From Pseudomonadota bacterium (GTDB taxonomy: Bacteria > Pseudomonadota > Gammaproteobacteria > UBA5335): DNA of 64,000 nucleotides. A model generated the notes under the pieces. The model was not told where the DNA came from. It saw nothing but the letters and a program-made list of their open reading frames with translations, and made no database searches. The position numbers and the translations under genes are program-made. The stretch lies in contig PKDC01000011.1 in NCBI GenBank assembly GCA_002862435.1, positions 1 through 64,000 of the forward strand. The letters are read 5' to 3'. Shown piece after piece: positions 38,242 to 48,818 of the stretch (positions within the stretch are counted from its first letter, which is position 1; every line of letters starts with the position of its first letter).

Positions 38242-38724
38242 GTCAGCTACCGAGTAGAAGTCAACTTCTACGCCGGCTTCGCGGAAGATTTGGTGAGCAA
38301 CCTTCCCGGTCTCGTGCCACTTCGACTTCTTTTCGACGGAGTCCGGATTGAGCGCGACGACGCGCTTGACTCCAGCTTGGATGATAGATCCAGCACATCG
38401 GGCGCAGACAGGCTTTCCCCAGATGTAGAGGGTCGAGCCGGTAGATCGAGAGCCGGCAGCAATGAGTGAATTCTGTTCGGCGTGGACCACCAGCTCAAGT
38501 TTGATGTTCTGATCTTCGAGCCTTTCGGCGGAGTCTTCGACGCCCATCGGAAAGCCGTTGTAGCCAATGGAGATGTCGCCACCTCGCTTGGTGAAGACAA
38601 CTGCTCCGACCTTCGCGTTTGAATCCTTGGACCATTCGGACACGAACTTGGCTAGTTCGCAGAAGCGTGAATCCCATTTGTCCGTGGGCTTTGAGTCCAG
38701 TAGAAGGTTCACATAATCTCCCAT
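38236..38724 (-). CDS. Cassette B: deoxycytidylate/cytidine deaminase-like protein
   Basis: A 162-residue zinc deaminase. VVHAEQNSL holds the zinc histidine and catalytic glutamate; KPVCARCAGS holds the two zinc cysteines. The N-terminal part (DSNAKVGAVVFTKRGGDISIGYNGFP) is that of dCMP deaminases and ComE-like proteins. The substrate is unproven. The start is six bases after the core ATTAGGC, and the stop TAA lies in the GCCTAAC core of attC site 2. Confidence 0.82.
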   Translation of the reverse strand: MGDYVNLLLDSKPTDKWDSRFCELAKFVSEWSKDSNAKVGAVVFTKRGGDISIGYNGFPMGVEDSAERLEDQNIKLELVVHAEQNSLIAAGSRSTGSTLYIWGKPVCARCAGSIIQAGVKRVVALNPDSVEKKSKWHETGKVAHQIFREAGVEVDFYSVADA

Positions 38725-38730
38725 TCTGAC

Positions 38731-38791
38731 GCCTAATGTTTAAGTTCAGGTCGCGGCCAGTAAGGGCCGTAGGCCTGCACCGGATGTTTAG
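38731..38791 (-). repeat. attC-like site 3
   Basis: On the minus strand, CTAAACA and ATTAGGC bound about 60 bases with inner arms GTGCAGGCC and GGCCGCGACCTG. The cut-site base is A instead of G in ATTAGGC, which should weaken recombination. Confidence 0.6.
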
Positions 38792-39213
38792 TTTTCATCA
38801 TATATTTTTTTCAATTCTTCCCGAACCGCCAGGATATATTCGGCCCTAAGTGTTGAAAAATTATGCTCTGCCGATTTCTTACCCTGCTTGTGACTTTGCA
38901 AGCAATAGTCATAGATTCTTTTTGCCACGCTAGAAACCTCATCAGAAGCTGTAATTTCGACATTGGCAAGGCAAGTACTGATTTCTAAAAATTGAGAAGC
39001 TGTGGAATATTTATCATCTATTGAATGCAGAATATATTCCTAGGAAGTCACGAAGAAGTCAGCATAGACTTTTCGGCGGTCTGAGATAGTATTTTTCGCC
39101 AACTCAAGCTTCCACTCCTGTCTCTTAATCTGCTTAGTTGCGAAGAAATTCACTACGCTTCCGACCAGAACCCCGGATAGTGCAATTATTGCTGGAATGA
39201 GTTCAGCGTACAT
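38788..39213 (-). pseudogene. Cassette C: membrane-anchored hypothetical protein with an internal amber codon
   Basis: The frame starts MYAELIPAIIALSGVLVGSVVNFF, a single membrane helix, and continues as a charged helical domain to YDEN. Codon 58 is TAG (39040-39042), yet the same frame stays open for 83 more codons, so a single point mutation probably broke it. The final TAA lies within the attC site 3 core. AT-rich compared with the chromosome. Not recognised. Confidence 0.6.
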
Positions 39214-39252
39214 ATTTTCCTAATTTTTAATAACGCACTTGTTGCACATGAA

Positions 39253-39309
39253 ACCTAACTATAATCAGACATCCAAAAAGGCGTCATTCATTACACCTTG
39301 TGGTTAGCC
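39253..39309 (-). other. attI-like site
   Basis: Between the intI remnant and cassette C, GTTAGGT (minus strand, 39259-39253) fits the GTTRRRY core and directly precedes the first cassette. A second element, GGCTAAC, lies 50 bases upstream. The DNA between has no strong hairpin, as expected of attI rather than attC. Confidence 0.5.
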
Positions 39310-39350
39310 TAAATATTTTATAGAGCGAGATTAAGTGAAGGTTCTCGGTC

Positions 39351-39783
39351 ATGTCAAACGTTGTAAAGCACCTTAAAGAACCTGTCGATCACACCTCTGG
39401 CGCAGCAGACAAACCGATTCTTCTTGACGAGGCGCGCGCCCGTACCCGTCGGCTGAATTACAGCATCCGCACCGAGGACGCCTGCGTCGATTGGGTGCGG
39501 CGGTTTGTCTTTATCCATGTCCGGCGACACCAGCGCGATTTAAACGCGACCGAGAACGAAGTGTTCCTGTCGCATCTCACGATAGCCGGCAAGGTGTCGG
39601 CCTCGACCAGGAACCCGGCGAAGAGGGCGTGCAATTTTTTATCGGCAGGTGATTGAGATTGATGAGTCATGGCTGACGGACGTCGCGTCGACTCGCCAGG
39701 GCAAGCGCTTGCCGGGGGTGCGGGCGCTGACGCACGATGGCGCAGCCCGCCGCCGGTCCCCGCTGCAAGGCGGCTTTTGGTAA
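39351..39783 (+). pseudogene. intI: Integron integrase IntI, truncated and frameshifted
   Basis: The first frame gives LLDEARARTRRLNYSIRTEDACVDWVRRFVF..RH..., FLSHL and KVSASTRNPAK, the N-terminal core-binding domain of integron integrases. At a run of six Ts (39635-39640) the frame changes, and FYRQVIEIDESWL and RQGKRLP continue the same domain until a stop at 39783. The catalytic domain with the RHRY residues is lost. Reads away from the cassettes, the standard integron geometry. Confidence 0.75.
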
Positions 39784-39812
39784 GCTGGGCGCTTTTCCCA
39801 TGGGGGCCCACG

Positions 39813-40448
39813 GTGGCGGTACGCACGCGCGTCAAGATCTGCGGCATCACGCGGCTCGACGATGCCCTGCGGGCCGCGGACCTGGGGGCGGACGCCATTG
39901 GTCTCGTGTTCTATCCCAAGAGTCCCCGTTTCCTGGACCCCGCTGCCGCGTCGCGCTGGATTCACCGGGTGCCGGCCTTCGTGACCGTGGTGGGCTTGTT
40001 CCTGGATGCCGAGCCGTCGACAGTCGAGGGCGCGCTGTCTGCGCTCCCCCTGGAGCTGCTGCAATTCCACGGGCGCGAGTCGCCGGGCGATTGCCTGCGC
40101 TACGGTCGGCCCTACATCAAGGCGCTGGGTATGGGCGGTGAGACGGACGTGCCGGCCCAGGCCCGCGCCCATGAGCTGGCGCGTGGCATGCTGCTCGATA
40201 GTCATGCGCCGGGCGAGGCGGGCGGGCGTGGGATCGGGTTTGCCTGGGACCGCATTCCCGCCGAGCGGCCCTTGCCGCTGATCCTGGCGGGGGGGCTGGA
40301 TGCCGGCAATGTGGCGGCGGCGATCCGCCAGGTGCGGCCGATGGCGGTGGATGTGAGCAGTGGCGTGGAGAGCGCCCCCGGCGTGAAGGATTCCCAGCGT
40401 ATGCATGACTTTATGGAGAGTGTGAGGCGTGCCGATGCCGAAAGTTGA
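39813..40448 (+). CDS. trpF: Phosphoribosylanthranilate isomerase
   Basis: A 211-residue TIM-barrel enzyme of tryptophan synthesis. RVKICGITR holds the catalytic cysteine at the N-terminus; [12 protein letters not shown] and VDVSSGVES are the phosphate loops near the end. I chose the GTG at 39813 with GGGGG six bases upstream; no ATG gives a better start. It begins 30 bases after the intI remnant and overlaps trpB. Confidence 0.93.
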   Translation: MAVRTRVKICGITRLDDALRAADLGADAIGLVFYPKSPRFLDPAAASRWIHRVPAFVTVVGLFLDAEPSTVEGALSALPLELLQFHGRESPGDCLRYGRPYIKALGMGGETDVPAQARAHELARGMLLDSHAPGEAGGRGIGFAWDRIPAERPLPLILAGGLDAGNVAAAIRQVRPMAVDVSSGVESAPGVKDSQRMHDFMESVRRADAES

Positions 40449-41649
40449 ATTGCCGGGGGGCGCGCTCCCCGATGCCCGGGGCCATTTCGGTCCCTACGGG
40501 GGGCGCTTCGTCCCCGAGACCCTGATGGCGGCGCTGGAGATGCTGGCGCAGGCCTACCACGAGGTCGGGCAAGACCCTGATTTCCGCCGCCGGCTGGATC
40601 TGGACCTGGCCCACTATGTCGGCCGGCCGTCGCCGCTCTATCTGGCCGAGCGACTCACCCGCGAGGTGGGCGGGGCGCGCATCTATCTCAAGCGTGAGGA
40701 TCTGAACCACACCGGCGCGCACAAGATCAACAATACGGTGGGGCAGATCCTGCTTGCCCAGCGCATGGGCAAGCACCGCATCATTGCCGAGACCGGTGCC
40801 GGCCAGCATGGCGTGGCCACGGCAACGGTGGCGGCGCGTTTGGGGCTGGCGTGTGTGGTGTACATGGGGGCCGAGGACGTCAAGCGCCAGGCGCCCAACG
40901 TCTACCGCATGAAGCTGTTGGGTGCCGAGGTACGCCCGGTGGAATCTGGCAGCCGCACGCTGAAGGACGCCATGAACGAGGCCATGCGCGACTGGGTCAC
41001 CCATGTGGACGACACCTTCTATGTCATCGGCTCGGTGGCCGGGCCGCATCCCTATCCCATGATGGTGCGGGATTTCCAGTGCATCATCGGTCGGGAAACC
41101 CGCGAGCAGATGCTGGCTCTGGAAGGGCGGCTGCCCGACGCGCTGGTGGCCTGCGTCGGGGGCGGGTCCAATGCCATGGGCCTGTTCCATCCCTTCCTGG
41201 CCGATACGGCGGTGGCGCTGTATGGCGTGGAGGCGGCGGGCCACGGCCTGGATTCCGGTCAGCATTCGGCGCCGCTGTCGGTTGGCCGGCCGGGCGTGCT
41301 GCACGGCAGCCGCACCTATCTGTTGGATGACGCCGATGGCCAAATCCAGGAAGCGCATTCCATCTCGGCAGGGCTCGACTATCCGGGGGTCGGCCCGGAG
41401 CACAGCTGGCTGAAGGATTGTGGCCGTGCGAACTACGTCCATGCCGACGATGAGGAGGCCCTGGCGGCCTTTCATCGCCTGACCCGCACCGAAGGCATCA
41501 TTCCGGCGCTGGAAAGCGCCCATGCGCTGGCCTATGCCGAGCGCCTCGCGGCGCGGATGTCACCGGAGCAGATCATCGTGGTGAATCTGTCCGGTCGCGG
41601 TGACAAGGACATTCCCACCATCGCGGCCCGGGAGGGGATCGTCCTATGA
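40435..41649 (+). CDS. trpB: Tryptophan synthase beta chain
   Basis: A 404-residue PLP enzyme condensing indole with serine. HTGAHKINN contains the PLP lysine, [12 protein letters not shown] the catalytic glutamate, and GGGSNAMG the phosphate loop. The ATG at 40435 has GAGG upstream; a GTG at 40429 is an alternative. Overlaps trpF by 14 and trpA by four bases. Confidence 0.96.
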   Translation: MPKVELPGGALPDARGHFGPYGGRFVPETLMAALEMLAQAYHEVGQDPDFRRRLDLDLAHYVGRPSPLYLAERLTREVGGARIYLKREDLNHTGAHKINNTVGQILLAQRMGKHRIIAETGAGQHGVATATVAARLGLACVVYMGAEDVKRQAPNVYRMKLLGAEVRPVESGSRTLKDAMNEAMRDWVTHVDDTFYVIGSVAGPHPYPMMVRDFQCIIGRETREQMLALEGRLPDALVACVGGGSNAMGLFHPFLADTAVALYGVEAAGHGLDSGQHSAPLSVGRPGVLHGSRTYLLDDADGQIQEAHSISAGLDYPGVGPEHSWLKDCGRANYVHADDEEALAAFHRLTRTEGIIPALESAHALAYAERLAARMSPEQIIVVNLSGRGDKDIPTIAAREGIVL

Positions 41650-42488
41650 GCATCCCGCCGGTTGAATCCCGTATCGACCGCCGTTTTGCCGCCTTGCGGG
41701 CGCAGAATCGGGCGGCCCTGGTGACTTATTTGATGGCTGGCGATCCGGATGCCGGGACCACGGTCGCGCTGATGCATGCGCTGGTGGCCGGCGGAGCCGA
41801 TGTGATCGAGCTGGGCGTGCCCTTCTCTGATCCAGTGGCGGATGGGGAGGCCATCCAGCTTGCCGCCGGCCGCGCCTTGCGTGCGGGCATGACGGTGCAT
41901 GGCGTGCTGGATCTGGTGCGCCGCTTCCGTATGGACGATGCCGAGACGCCGGTGGTGCTGATGGGCTATCTCAACCCCATCGAGCGCATGGGCTACGGGG
42001 CGTTCGCCCAGGCTGCCACCACCGCTGGGGTGGATGGAGTGCTGACAGTCGACCTGCCGCCGGAGGAGGGGGAGGGCCTGCTGCCGGCGCTGCGCGAGGC
42101 GGGCTTGGCGCCCATTTTCCTCGTCGCTCCCACCACCACCGATCAGCGCATGGCCTGGATCTGCGACCAGGCGCAGGGCTTCGTCTATTACGTCTCGCTC
42201 AAGGGCGTGACCGGCGCCGCCAGCCTGGATCTGGCGGCGGTGGGCGATCGCCTGGCGGTGCTGCGGCGCCTGACCCGCTTGCCGGTGGGGGTGGGCTTCG
42301 GCATTTCAGGACCCGCGCAGGCGGCCGCCGTCGCGGCGGTGGCGGACGCCGTGGTGGTGGGCAGCGCCTTGGTGCAGACCATCGCGGGCGGCATGCCGGA
42401 GCAGTTGCCGGGCGCCCTGGAAACCCAGGTGCGCGCCCTGCGCAATGCCATGGACACAGCGCCGCGTCCGTCCCGGGAGGGCAACTGA
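41646..42488 (+). CDS. trpA: Tryptophan synthase alpha chain
   Basis: A 280-residue TIM-barrel lyase that releases indole and passes it to Trp[16 protein letters not shown] holds the catalytic glutamate and aspartate; [12 protein letters not shown] is the phosphate-binding loop. Coupled to trpB through ATGA. Confidence 0.96.
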   Translation: MSIPPVESRIDRRFAALRAQNRAALVTYLMAGDPDAGTTVALMHALVAGGADVIELGVPFSDPVADGEAIQLAAGRALRAGMTVHGVLDLVRRFRMDDAETPVVLMGYLNPIERMGYGAFAQAATTAGVDGVLTVDLPPEEGEGLLPALREAGLAPIFLVAPTTTDQRMAWICDQAQGFVYYVSLKGVTGAASLDLAAVGDRLAVLRRLTRLPVGVGFGISGPAQAAAVAAVADAVVVGSALVQTIAGGMPEQLPGALETQVRALRNAMDTAPRPSREGN

Positions 42489-43358
42489 ATGAACTGGTTT
42501 ACCAAATTGATGCCGTCGCGCATCCGCACCCAGAGTGAACAGAAGCGGGCGGTGCCGGAAGGGGTGTGGGAACGCTGCGAGTCCTGCGAAGCGATGCTCT
42601 ACCGGCCCGAGCTGGAGCGCAATGTCGAGGTCTGTCCCAAGTGCGGGCATCACCGGCCCATCGAACCGCGCCGGCGACTGGCCCATTTTCTCGATCCCGA
42701 CAGCGCGGTGGAACTGTTCGCTGGCGTGGAGCCCGTTGACGCGCTCAAATTCCGCGACAGCAAGAAGTACAAGGATCGCCTCACCCAGGCCCAGAAGGCG
42801 ACGGGTGAGAAAGACGCCCTGCTGGTGATGAAGGGTTTGCTCAAGCATTTGCCCGTGGTGACCGCGGCGTTCGATTTCCGCTTCATGGCCGGTTCCATGG
42901 GCGCGGTGGTGGGGGAGAAGTTCGCCCGCGCCGCCCGCCAGAGCCTCACCGATCGGGCACCCTTGATCTGCTTTTCCGCCAGCGGCGGCGCGCGCATGCA
43001 GGAAAACCTGTTTTCGCTGATGCAGATGGCCAAAACCAGCGCCGCCCTGGCCGAATTGTCGGCTGCCCGGGTGCCGTACATTTCCGTGCTGACCCATCCC
43101 ACCACGGGCGGCGTGTCGGCCTCCCTGGCCATGCTGGGGGACGTGAATGTCGCCGAGCCTTTGGCCTTGATCGGCTTCGCCGGTCCCCGGGTGATCCAGC
43201 AGACCGTGGGCCAGACCTTGCCCGAGGGCTTCCAGCGCAGCGAGTTCCTGTTGGATCATGGCACCGTGGATATCATCATGGATCGCCGGCAGATGCGCGA
43301 TCGCCTCGCCAGCCTGCTGCATCTGCTGATGGGCACGCCGGGGGTCGCCGCCGGGTGA
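42489..43358 (+). CDS. accD: Acetyl-CoA carboxylase carboxyltransferase subunit beta
   Basis: A 289-residue subunit that, with AccA, transfers the carboxyl group to acetyl-CoA for fatty acid synthesis. The N-terminal zinc ribbon is CESC...CPKC, and [16 protein letters not shown] with [15 protein letters not shown] forms the crotonase-like active site. Begins right at the trpA stop codon. Confidence 0.96.
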   Translation: MNWFTKLMPSRIRTQSEQKRAVPEGVWERCESCEAMLYRPELERNVEVCPKCGHHRPIEPRRRLAHFLDPDSAVELFAGVEPVDALKFRDSKKYKDRLTQAQKATGEKDALLVMKGLLKHLPVVTAAFDFRFMAGSMGAVVGEKFARAARQSLTDRAPLICFSASGGARMQENLFSLMQMAKTSAALAELSAARVPYISVLTHPTTGGVSASLAMLGDVNVAEPLALIGFAGPRVIQQTVGQTLPEGFQRSEFLLDHGTVDIIMDRRQMRDRLASLLHLLMGTPGVAAG

Positions 43359-44626
43359 GCGCCGCCGTCGAGCGGCGCAGCCTGGCGCAATGGCTGACCC
43401 ATCTGGAGCGTCTGCATCCACGCGAGATCGAGCTGGGGTTGGCGCGGATCCGCGCTGTCTACGCAGCGATGGGGCGGCCGCGTCCGGCCCCGGTGGTGAT
43501 CACGGTGGCGGGGACCAATGGCAAGGGGTCCAGTGTTGCGTTTCTGGAGGCGGTGCTGATCGCCGCCGGTCGGCGCGTGGGCAGTTACACCTCGCCCCAT
43601 CTGTGGCGCTACAACGAACGGGTGCGCCTGGATGGCGAGCCGGTGGACGATGCGGCCCTGTGCGCCGCTTTCGAGCGGGTGGAGCGGGCGCGGGGTGCGG
43701 TCAGCCTGAGCTATTTCGAGTTCGGGACCTTGGCGGCGCTGGATCTGCTGGCCTGCGCGGGCCTCGAGGTGGCGGTGCTGGAGGTGGGGCTGGGGGGGCG
43801 CCTGGACGCCGTCAACGTGCTGGACCCCGATATCGCCCTCATCACGTCCATCGATCTGGATCATCAGGATTGGCTGGGCCCCGATCGCGATCACATCGGG
43901 CGCGAGAAGGCGGGCATCAGTCGGGCGACCCAGCCCTTGGTCTGCGCCGATCCCAACCCGCCGGCAGGCCTGCTGCAGCATGGCCTGGGCACGCCGCGCT
44001 GGTGCGCCGATAGCGATTTCCGCATGGCGCGCCGGGAGGACGGACGCTGGGATTTTCGCAGCGCGACGCTGTGCTGGTGTGATCTGCCCGCCCCGGCCCT
44101 GAAGGGCGCGCACCAGTACGGCAATGCGGCCGGCGCGCTGGCGGCGCTGGCCCAATTGCCGCCCGTGCTGCAGCCGGAGCGGGACGCCGTGGTGCGCGGC
44201 CTGCAAACGGCGCGCCTGGCTGGCCGGCTGGATCACCGTCCGGGCGCCATTACCCAGGTGTTCGATGTGGCCCACAATCCGGCGGGCGCGCAGTCGCTGG
44301 CGATCCATCTGGCGACGTTGCCCACAATTGGCACGCGACGGACGGTGCTGGGGATATTGGGGGATAAAGATGCGGGCGCCATGATCGATGCGCTCATCCC
44401 CCAGACCGATGTCTGGTATCTCACCGATTTGCCGGGACCGCGCGGGGGATCGGCAGAAGCGCTCGCGACCCAATTGCGAGCCTTGCATCCCGATGCCACC
44501 ATCCTGTTGCCTGGAGATCCAGAGCGAGCGCTCGCGCAGGCGTTGGCGGACGCTCTACCCGGCGATCGTGTGGTGGTGACGGGTTCGTTCCTGACCGTGG
44601 CCCTGGCCGCGCCGGCACCTTTATAA
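43355..44626 (+). CDS. folC: Bifunctional folylpolyglutamate/dihydrofolate synthase
   Basis: A 423-residue ATP-dependent ligase that makes dihydrofolate and adds glutamates. [13 protein letters not shown] is the ATP loop, [15 protein letters not shown] the folate signature, and [12 protein letters not shown] the C-terminal site. Starts with a GTG overlapping the accD stop (GTGA). Confidence 0.94.
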   Translation: MSAAVERRSLAQWLTHLERLHPREIELGLARIRAVYAAMGRPRPAPVVITVAGTNGKGSSVAFLEAVLIAAGRRVGSYTSPHLWRYNERVRLDGEPVDDAALCAAFERVERARGAVSLSYFEFGTLAALDLLACAGLEVAVLEVGLGGRLDAVNVLDPDIALITSIDLDHQDWLGPDRDHIGREKAGISRATQPLVCADPNPPAGLLQHGLGTPRWCADSDFRMARREDGRWDFRSATLCWCDLPAPALKGAHQYGNAAGALAALAQLPPVLQPERDAVVRGLQTARLAGRLDHRPGAITQVFDVAHNPAGAQSLAIHLATLPTIGTRRTVLGILGDKDAGAMIDALIPQTDVWYLTDLPGPRGGSAEALATQLRALHPDATILLPGDPERALAQALADALPGDRVVVTGSFLTVALAAPAPL

Positions 44627-44671
44627 TATGCAGTTGATGATGCGCGCCCGCATCAGGTATGGAGGATGGCG

Positions 44672-45430
44672 ATGGATCCGGTCCTGAAACGACGTCTGGT
44701 TGGGGCGGCGGTGTTGTGGGGGGCGGCCATGCTGATCTTGCCCTGGGTTCTGGACCCCGCCCGCGAATCCACGCCGGACCCCACCGTCGTCGCCTCCAGC
44801 GATCCGGATCGGGAAATGCGGACCATTGATCTGACGCCGCCGCCGCCGCGCGCGCCGCCTGCGGTCAGTGCGCCTGTCCCGGCGGTGAGCGAACCGGAGC
44901 CCTCGGCCGAGCCGCCCCCCGCGCTGGCGGAGATGGAAGACGCCCCAGCCAACGCGCAACCGGAAGCGCCGCCACCGCAGCAAGCATCGGCCCCGGCTCC
45001 TGTGCCTGCTCCAAAGCCCGCGTCCGCCGCGCCGCGTCCGCCCGCCGTGCCCGCCAAACCCGCCGCGGCTCCTGTGGTGACGGCGCCGAAACCCGTGGCG
45101 GCAACCAAGCCCCCGCCGCCCGCACCCACTCCGGTCCCGGCCGCTCCCGCGTCGGTTGCAACCACGCAGCCGCCGCCATCCCCCGGCGCGCCGGGCTCCG
45201 CCTGGTCCGTGCAGGTGGGCAGCTTCGGGGATATGCAAAACGCCCAGAGCCTGGCGGCCCGCCTGTTGCAGCGCCAGCACAGCGCCCAGGTGAGTACCCT
45301 GATGGTCAACGGCCGGACCTTGTATCGCGTCCGGGTGGGCCATCTGGGACGCCGGGAAGATGCCGAGGCGCTGCGGGTGCGGATCGAACAATCGATGGGG
45401 TTGAATGGCCGGGTGGTACCGGATCCATGA
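44672..45430 (+). CDS. dedD: SPOR-domain protein, DedD-like
   Basis: A 252-residue division-associated protein. One N-terminal helix (about 10-28), a long proline/alanine-rich periplasmic linker (about 60-170) and a C-terminal SPOR domain (SAWSVQVGSFGDMQNAQSLA...YRVRVG) that binds denuded septal peptidoglycan. I chose the ATG at 44672, six bases after GGAGG, over the one at 44666. Position between folC and cvpA is typical of dedD. Confidence 0.88.
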   Translation: MDPVLKRRLVGAAVLWGAAMLILPWVLDPARESTPDPTVVASSDPDREMRTIDLTPPPPRAPPAVSAPVPAVSEPEPSAEPPPALAEMEDAPANAQPEAPPPQQASAPAPVPAPKPASAAPRPPAVPAKPAAAPVVTAPKPVAATKPPPPAPTPVPAAPASVATTQPPPSPGAPGSAWSVQVGSFGDMQNAQSLAARLLQRQHSAQVSTLMVNGRTLYRVRVGHLGRREDAEALRVRIEQSMGLNGRVVPDP

Positions 45431-45470
45431 TCCTTAGGGTTCACAAGCCTCTGGTCGTGGGACCTGCGCC

Positions 45471-45977
45471 TTGAATCCCGTGGATGTGCTGATTTTGGTG
45501 GCACTGATCATCTCCTTGGGGGTGGCGTTCCTGCGCGGCCTGGTCCAGGAGGCGATGTCCCTGGCGACCTGGGTCGCCGCCGTGGCGGCGGGTTACCTGT
45601 TGGCGGAACCGGTGCAGCCCTATCTGACAGGACTGGTAGCGCACCCTACGGCCCGGCGCGTGCTCGCCGGCGCCCTCATTTTCGTGCTGGTCCTGATTAC
45701 GGGCGGCTTGCTGAACCGTTTCCTGTCTCAAGGGGTGCGCCGCCTGGGGCTGGGGGGAATGGATCGCTTGCTGGGGCTGGGTTTCGGCGCGCTGCGGGCG
45801 ACCGCCTTGATCACCGTGGTGGTGATGCTGCTGCAACTGACCCGGCTGCCGCAGCATGAGTGGTGGGTGCAATCGCGCCTGCTGCCGTATTTTTTGCCGT
45901 TGGCGGCGCAACTGCAGGCGGCCTTGCCGGCCGAGGCGGCCATCCCCGATTTTGCGTCGACGGCGGATGGTCGTTGA
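45471..45977 (+). CDS. cvpA: CvpA-family membrane protein
   Basis: 168 residues, four predicted helices. LN(M)NPVDVLILVALIISLGVAFLRGLVQE is the family start. E. coli CvpA is needed for colicin V production, but the general function is unclear. It begins with a TTG at 45471, which gives the family form MNPVD; a GTG nine bases later is the alternative. Located before purF as usual. Confidence 0.87.
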   Translation: MNPVDVLILVALIISLGVAFLRGLVQEAMSLATWVAAVAAGYLLAEPVQPYLTGLVAHPTARRVLAGALIFVLVLITGGLLNRFLSQGVRRLGLGGMDRLLGLGFGALRATALITVVVMLLQLTRLPQHEWWVQSRLLPYFLPLAAQLQAALPAEAAIPDFASTADGR

Positions 45978-46014
45978 ATCCGCTCCGCTTGGGAATTTCC
46001 GAGGTAATTGAACT

Positions 46015-47532
46015 ATGTGCGGTGTAGTCGGCATCGTCGGGCAGGCCCCGGTGAACCAGGATTTATACGACGCCCTGACGGTGCTCCAGCACCGCGGGCA
46101 GGACGCCGCAGGCATCATGACCTGCGACGGCAACCGGCTTTACATGCGCAAGGAAAACGGACTGGTCCGCGATACCTTTCAGGCTCAGCACATGTTCGGG
46201 CTGCGCGGCAACATGGGCCTGGGGCATACCCGTTATCCCACCGCCGGCTGTTCAACGCCTGCCGAAGCGCAACCGTTCTACGTCAACTCGCCGTTCGGGA
46301 TTTCCCTGTCCCACAACGGCAACCTGACCAATGCCGATACGCTCAAGCGCGAGCTGTTCGAGCAGGACATGCGCCACATCAACACCTCTTCCGACTCGGA
46401 GGTGCTGCTGAACGTGTTTGCCCACGAACTGCAGGTGCAGGGCAAGATCCGCATCCAGCCCGAGGATATTTTCGCCGCCGTGGCAGGGGTGCACCGCCGT
46501 TGCCGGGGCGCCTACGCCGTGGTGGCCATGATCACCGGCTATGGCATCGTGGGCTTCCGCGACCCCTATGGCATCCGCCCGTTGATCTACGGCCGGCGCG
46601 TCACGCCCAGCGGCACCAGCTACATGATCGCCTCGGAGAGTGTGGCGCTGAAGGTGCTCGGTTTCGAGCCGGTCGCCGACGTATTGCCTGGCGAGGCGGT
46701 GTTCATCGACCTGCACGGCGAGGTGCATCGCAAGGTCTGCGCCGAGCACACCCTGCATTCGCCCTGCATCTTCGAATACGTCTATTTCGCCCGTCCCGAT
46801 TCCATCATTGAAAACGTCTCGGTCTACAAGGCGCGACTGCGGATGGGGGACTACCTGGCGAAGAAGATCGAGCGCGAATGGGCCGAACGGGACATCGACG
46901 TGGTGATCCCGATTCCCGACACCAGCCGCACGGTTGCGGTGCAGGTCGCCCACCATCTCAACGTGAAGTACCGCGAGGGCTTCATGAAGAATCGCTACAT
47001 CGGGCGCACGTTCATCATGCCCGGCCAGCAGTTGCGCAAGAAATCGGTGCGCCAGAAGCTCAACGCCATCGATCTGGAGTTTCGCGGCAAGAACGTCCTG
47101 CTGGTGGACGATTCCATCGTGCGCGGCACCACCTCGCGCCAGATCATCGAGATGGCCCGCGAGGCCGGTGCCAACAAGGTCTATTTCGCCTCCGCCGCGC
47201 CGCCGGTGCGGTTCCCGAACGTCTATGGCATCGACATGCCGGTGTCCTCGGAACTGGTGGGTTATGGCCGCAGCGAAGAGGAAATCTGTCACGAGATTGG
47301 TGCCGACCGTCTGATCTATCAGGATCTCGCGGATCTGGAGCGGGCGGTGCGCTGGGAAAAAGACGGGGAGCGCATCGATCGCTTCGACAGCTCCTGCTTT
47401 TCCGGCGAGTATGTCACCGGCGATGTGACGCCAGAATACCTGGAGCGGCTGGCGCTGCGGCGTTCGGATGCCGCCAAGGAAGACACCGCGGGCAGCGACT
47501 TCCCGGTGATCGAAATCTACAACGGGATCTAA
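46015..47532 (+). CDS. purF: Amidophosphoribosyltransferase
   Basis: A 505-residue enzyme for the first step of purine synthesis. The protein starts MCGVVGIVG, where the cysteine becomes the N-terminal nucleophile of the glutaminase. [16 protein letters not shown] and SHNGNL follow; the C-terminal half has the PRPP motif [14 protein letters not shown]. Likely under PurR in many gammaproteobacteria, but I saw no clear operator. Confidence 0.96.
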   Translation: MCGVVGIVGQAPVNQDLYDALTVLQHRGQDAAGIMTCDGNRLYMRKENGLVRDTFQAQHMFGLRGNMGLGHTRYPTAGCSTPAEAQPFYVNSPFGISLSHNGNLTNADTLKRELFEQDMRHINTSSDSEVLLNVFAHELQVQGKIRIQPEDIFAAVAGVHRRCRGAYAVVAMITGYGIVGFRDPYGIRPLIYGRRVTPSGTSYMIASESVALKVLGFEPVADVLPGEAVFIDLHGEVHRKVCAEHTLHSPCIFEYVYFARPDSIIENVSVYKARLRMGDYLAKKIEREWAERDIDVVIPIPDTSRTVAVQVAHHLNVKYREGFMKNRYIGRTFIMPGQQLRKKSVRQKLNAIDLEFRGKNVLLVDDSIVRGTTSRQIIEMAREAGANKVYFASAAPPVRFPNVYGIDMPVSSELVGYGRSEEEICHEIGADRLIYQDLADLERAVRWEKDGERIDRFDSSCFSGEYVTGDVTPEYLERLALRRSDAAKEDTAGSDFPVIEIYNGI

Positions 47533-47538
47533 ACGATA

Positions 47539-48726
47539 ATGGACGGACACGATCCGGACGATTTTGACTTCGAGACCCGCGCGATCCGCGCCGGGATCGA
47601 GCGCAGCGACCAAGGCGAGCATTCCGAGGCCATCTACGCCACCTCAAGCTTCGTCTTTGCCAGTGCCGCCGAAGCGGCGGCGCGCTTTTCCGGTGAGCAG
47701 TCCGGCAATATCTACAGCCGTTTCACCAATCCCACGGTGCGCATGTTCGAGCGGCGGCTGGCGGCGCTGGAAGGCGGCGAGGCCTGCGTGGCCACCAGTT
47801 CCGGCATGTCAGCGGTGCTGTCGGTGTGCATGGCGCTGTTGCGTCAGGGCGATCACGTCGTGGCCGCGCGTGGCCTGTTCGGCACCACCACCAGCCTGTT
47901 GACGCAATACCTGACCCGTTTCGGTATCGCGGTTAGCTTCGTTTCGACCACCGACTACGCGGCCTGGGCGGCGGCCATCGAGCCGGGGCGCACCCGGCTC
48001 TTGATCATCGAAACCCCCACCAACCCCTTGGGGGAGGTGGCGGATATCCGCCAACTGGCCACGCTGGCGCATGACGTGGGTGCGCGGCTGGTGGTGGACA
48101 ACTGTTTCTGCACCCCCGCCCTGCAGCGGCCCCTGGCCTTGGGGGCGGATCTGGTGATCCACTCCGCCACCAAATATCTAGACGGGCAGGGGCGCTGCAT
48201 GGGCGGCGCGGTGGTGGGGGATGCCGAGACGGTGGGCAAGGAGGTGCTGGGCTTCCTGCGCACCGCAGGGCCCAGCCTGAGCCCCTTCAATGCCTGGATC
48301 TTTCTCAAGGGCCTGGAGACACTCGCGTTGCGTATGCGCGCCCACAGCGAACAGGCGCTGGAACTGGCTCGGTGGCTGCAGACGCAACCGGGCGTGGCGC
48401 GCGTCTATTACCCTGGCCTGCCCGACCATCCCCAGCACGCCCTGGCCGCTGCCCAGCAATCCGCCTTCGGCGGCATTGTCTCCTTCGAGGTTGCGGGCGG
48501 CCGCGCGGCCGCGTGGCGGCTGATCGATGCCACCCGGCTGATCTCCATTACGGCCAACCTGGGCGATACCAAGACCACCATCACCCACCCGGCAACCACC
48601 ACCCACGGCCGCTTGCCGGCCGAGGAGCGCGAGAAGGCGGGTATCGGGGAGGGCTTGTTGCGCTTGTCCGTGGGGCTGGAATCGCTGACGGATCTGAAGC
48701 GGGATCTGGCGCGCGGGCTTGCGTGA
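47539..48726 (+). CDS. metZ: O-succinylhomoserine sulfhydrylase
   Basis: A 395-residue PLP enzyme of the Cys/Met gamma family that makes homocysteine directly from O-succinylhomoserine and sulfide. SATKYLDGQGR contains the PLP lysine, SRFTNPTVRMFE and ETPTNPLGEVADI are family motifs. It lies six bases after purF, the position usual for metZ in pseudomonads. Direct sulfhydrylation fits an organism with ample sulfide. Confidence 0.93.
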   Translation: MDGHDPDDFDFETRAIRAGIERSDQGEHSEAIYATSSFVFASAAEAAARFSGEQSGNIYSRFTNPTVRMFERRLAALEGGEACVATSSGMSAVLSVCMALLRQGDHVVAARGLFGTTTSLLTQYLTRFGIAVSFVSTTDYAAWAAAIEPGRTRLLIIETPTNPLGEVADIRQLATLAHDVGARLVVDNCFCTPALQRPLALGADLVIHSATKYLDGQGRCMGGAVVGDAETVGKEVLGFLRTAGPSLSPFNAWIFLKGLETLALRMRAHSEQALELARWLQTQPGVARVYYPGLPDHPQHALAAAQQSAFGGIVSFEVAGGRAAAWRLIDATRLISITANLGDTKTTITHPATTTHGRLPAEEREKAGIGEGLLRLSVGLESLTDLKRDLARGLA

Positions 48727-48818
48727 GGGCCAAGCCCGAAGGCGCGTCACGCGATCTAGGCACGATTGCGGCGAATAATCGCCTTGGAACAGCGGTAAAT
48801 CGGGGCGAGGGATGAAGT

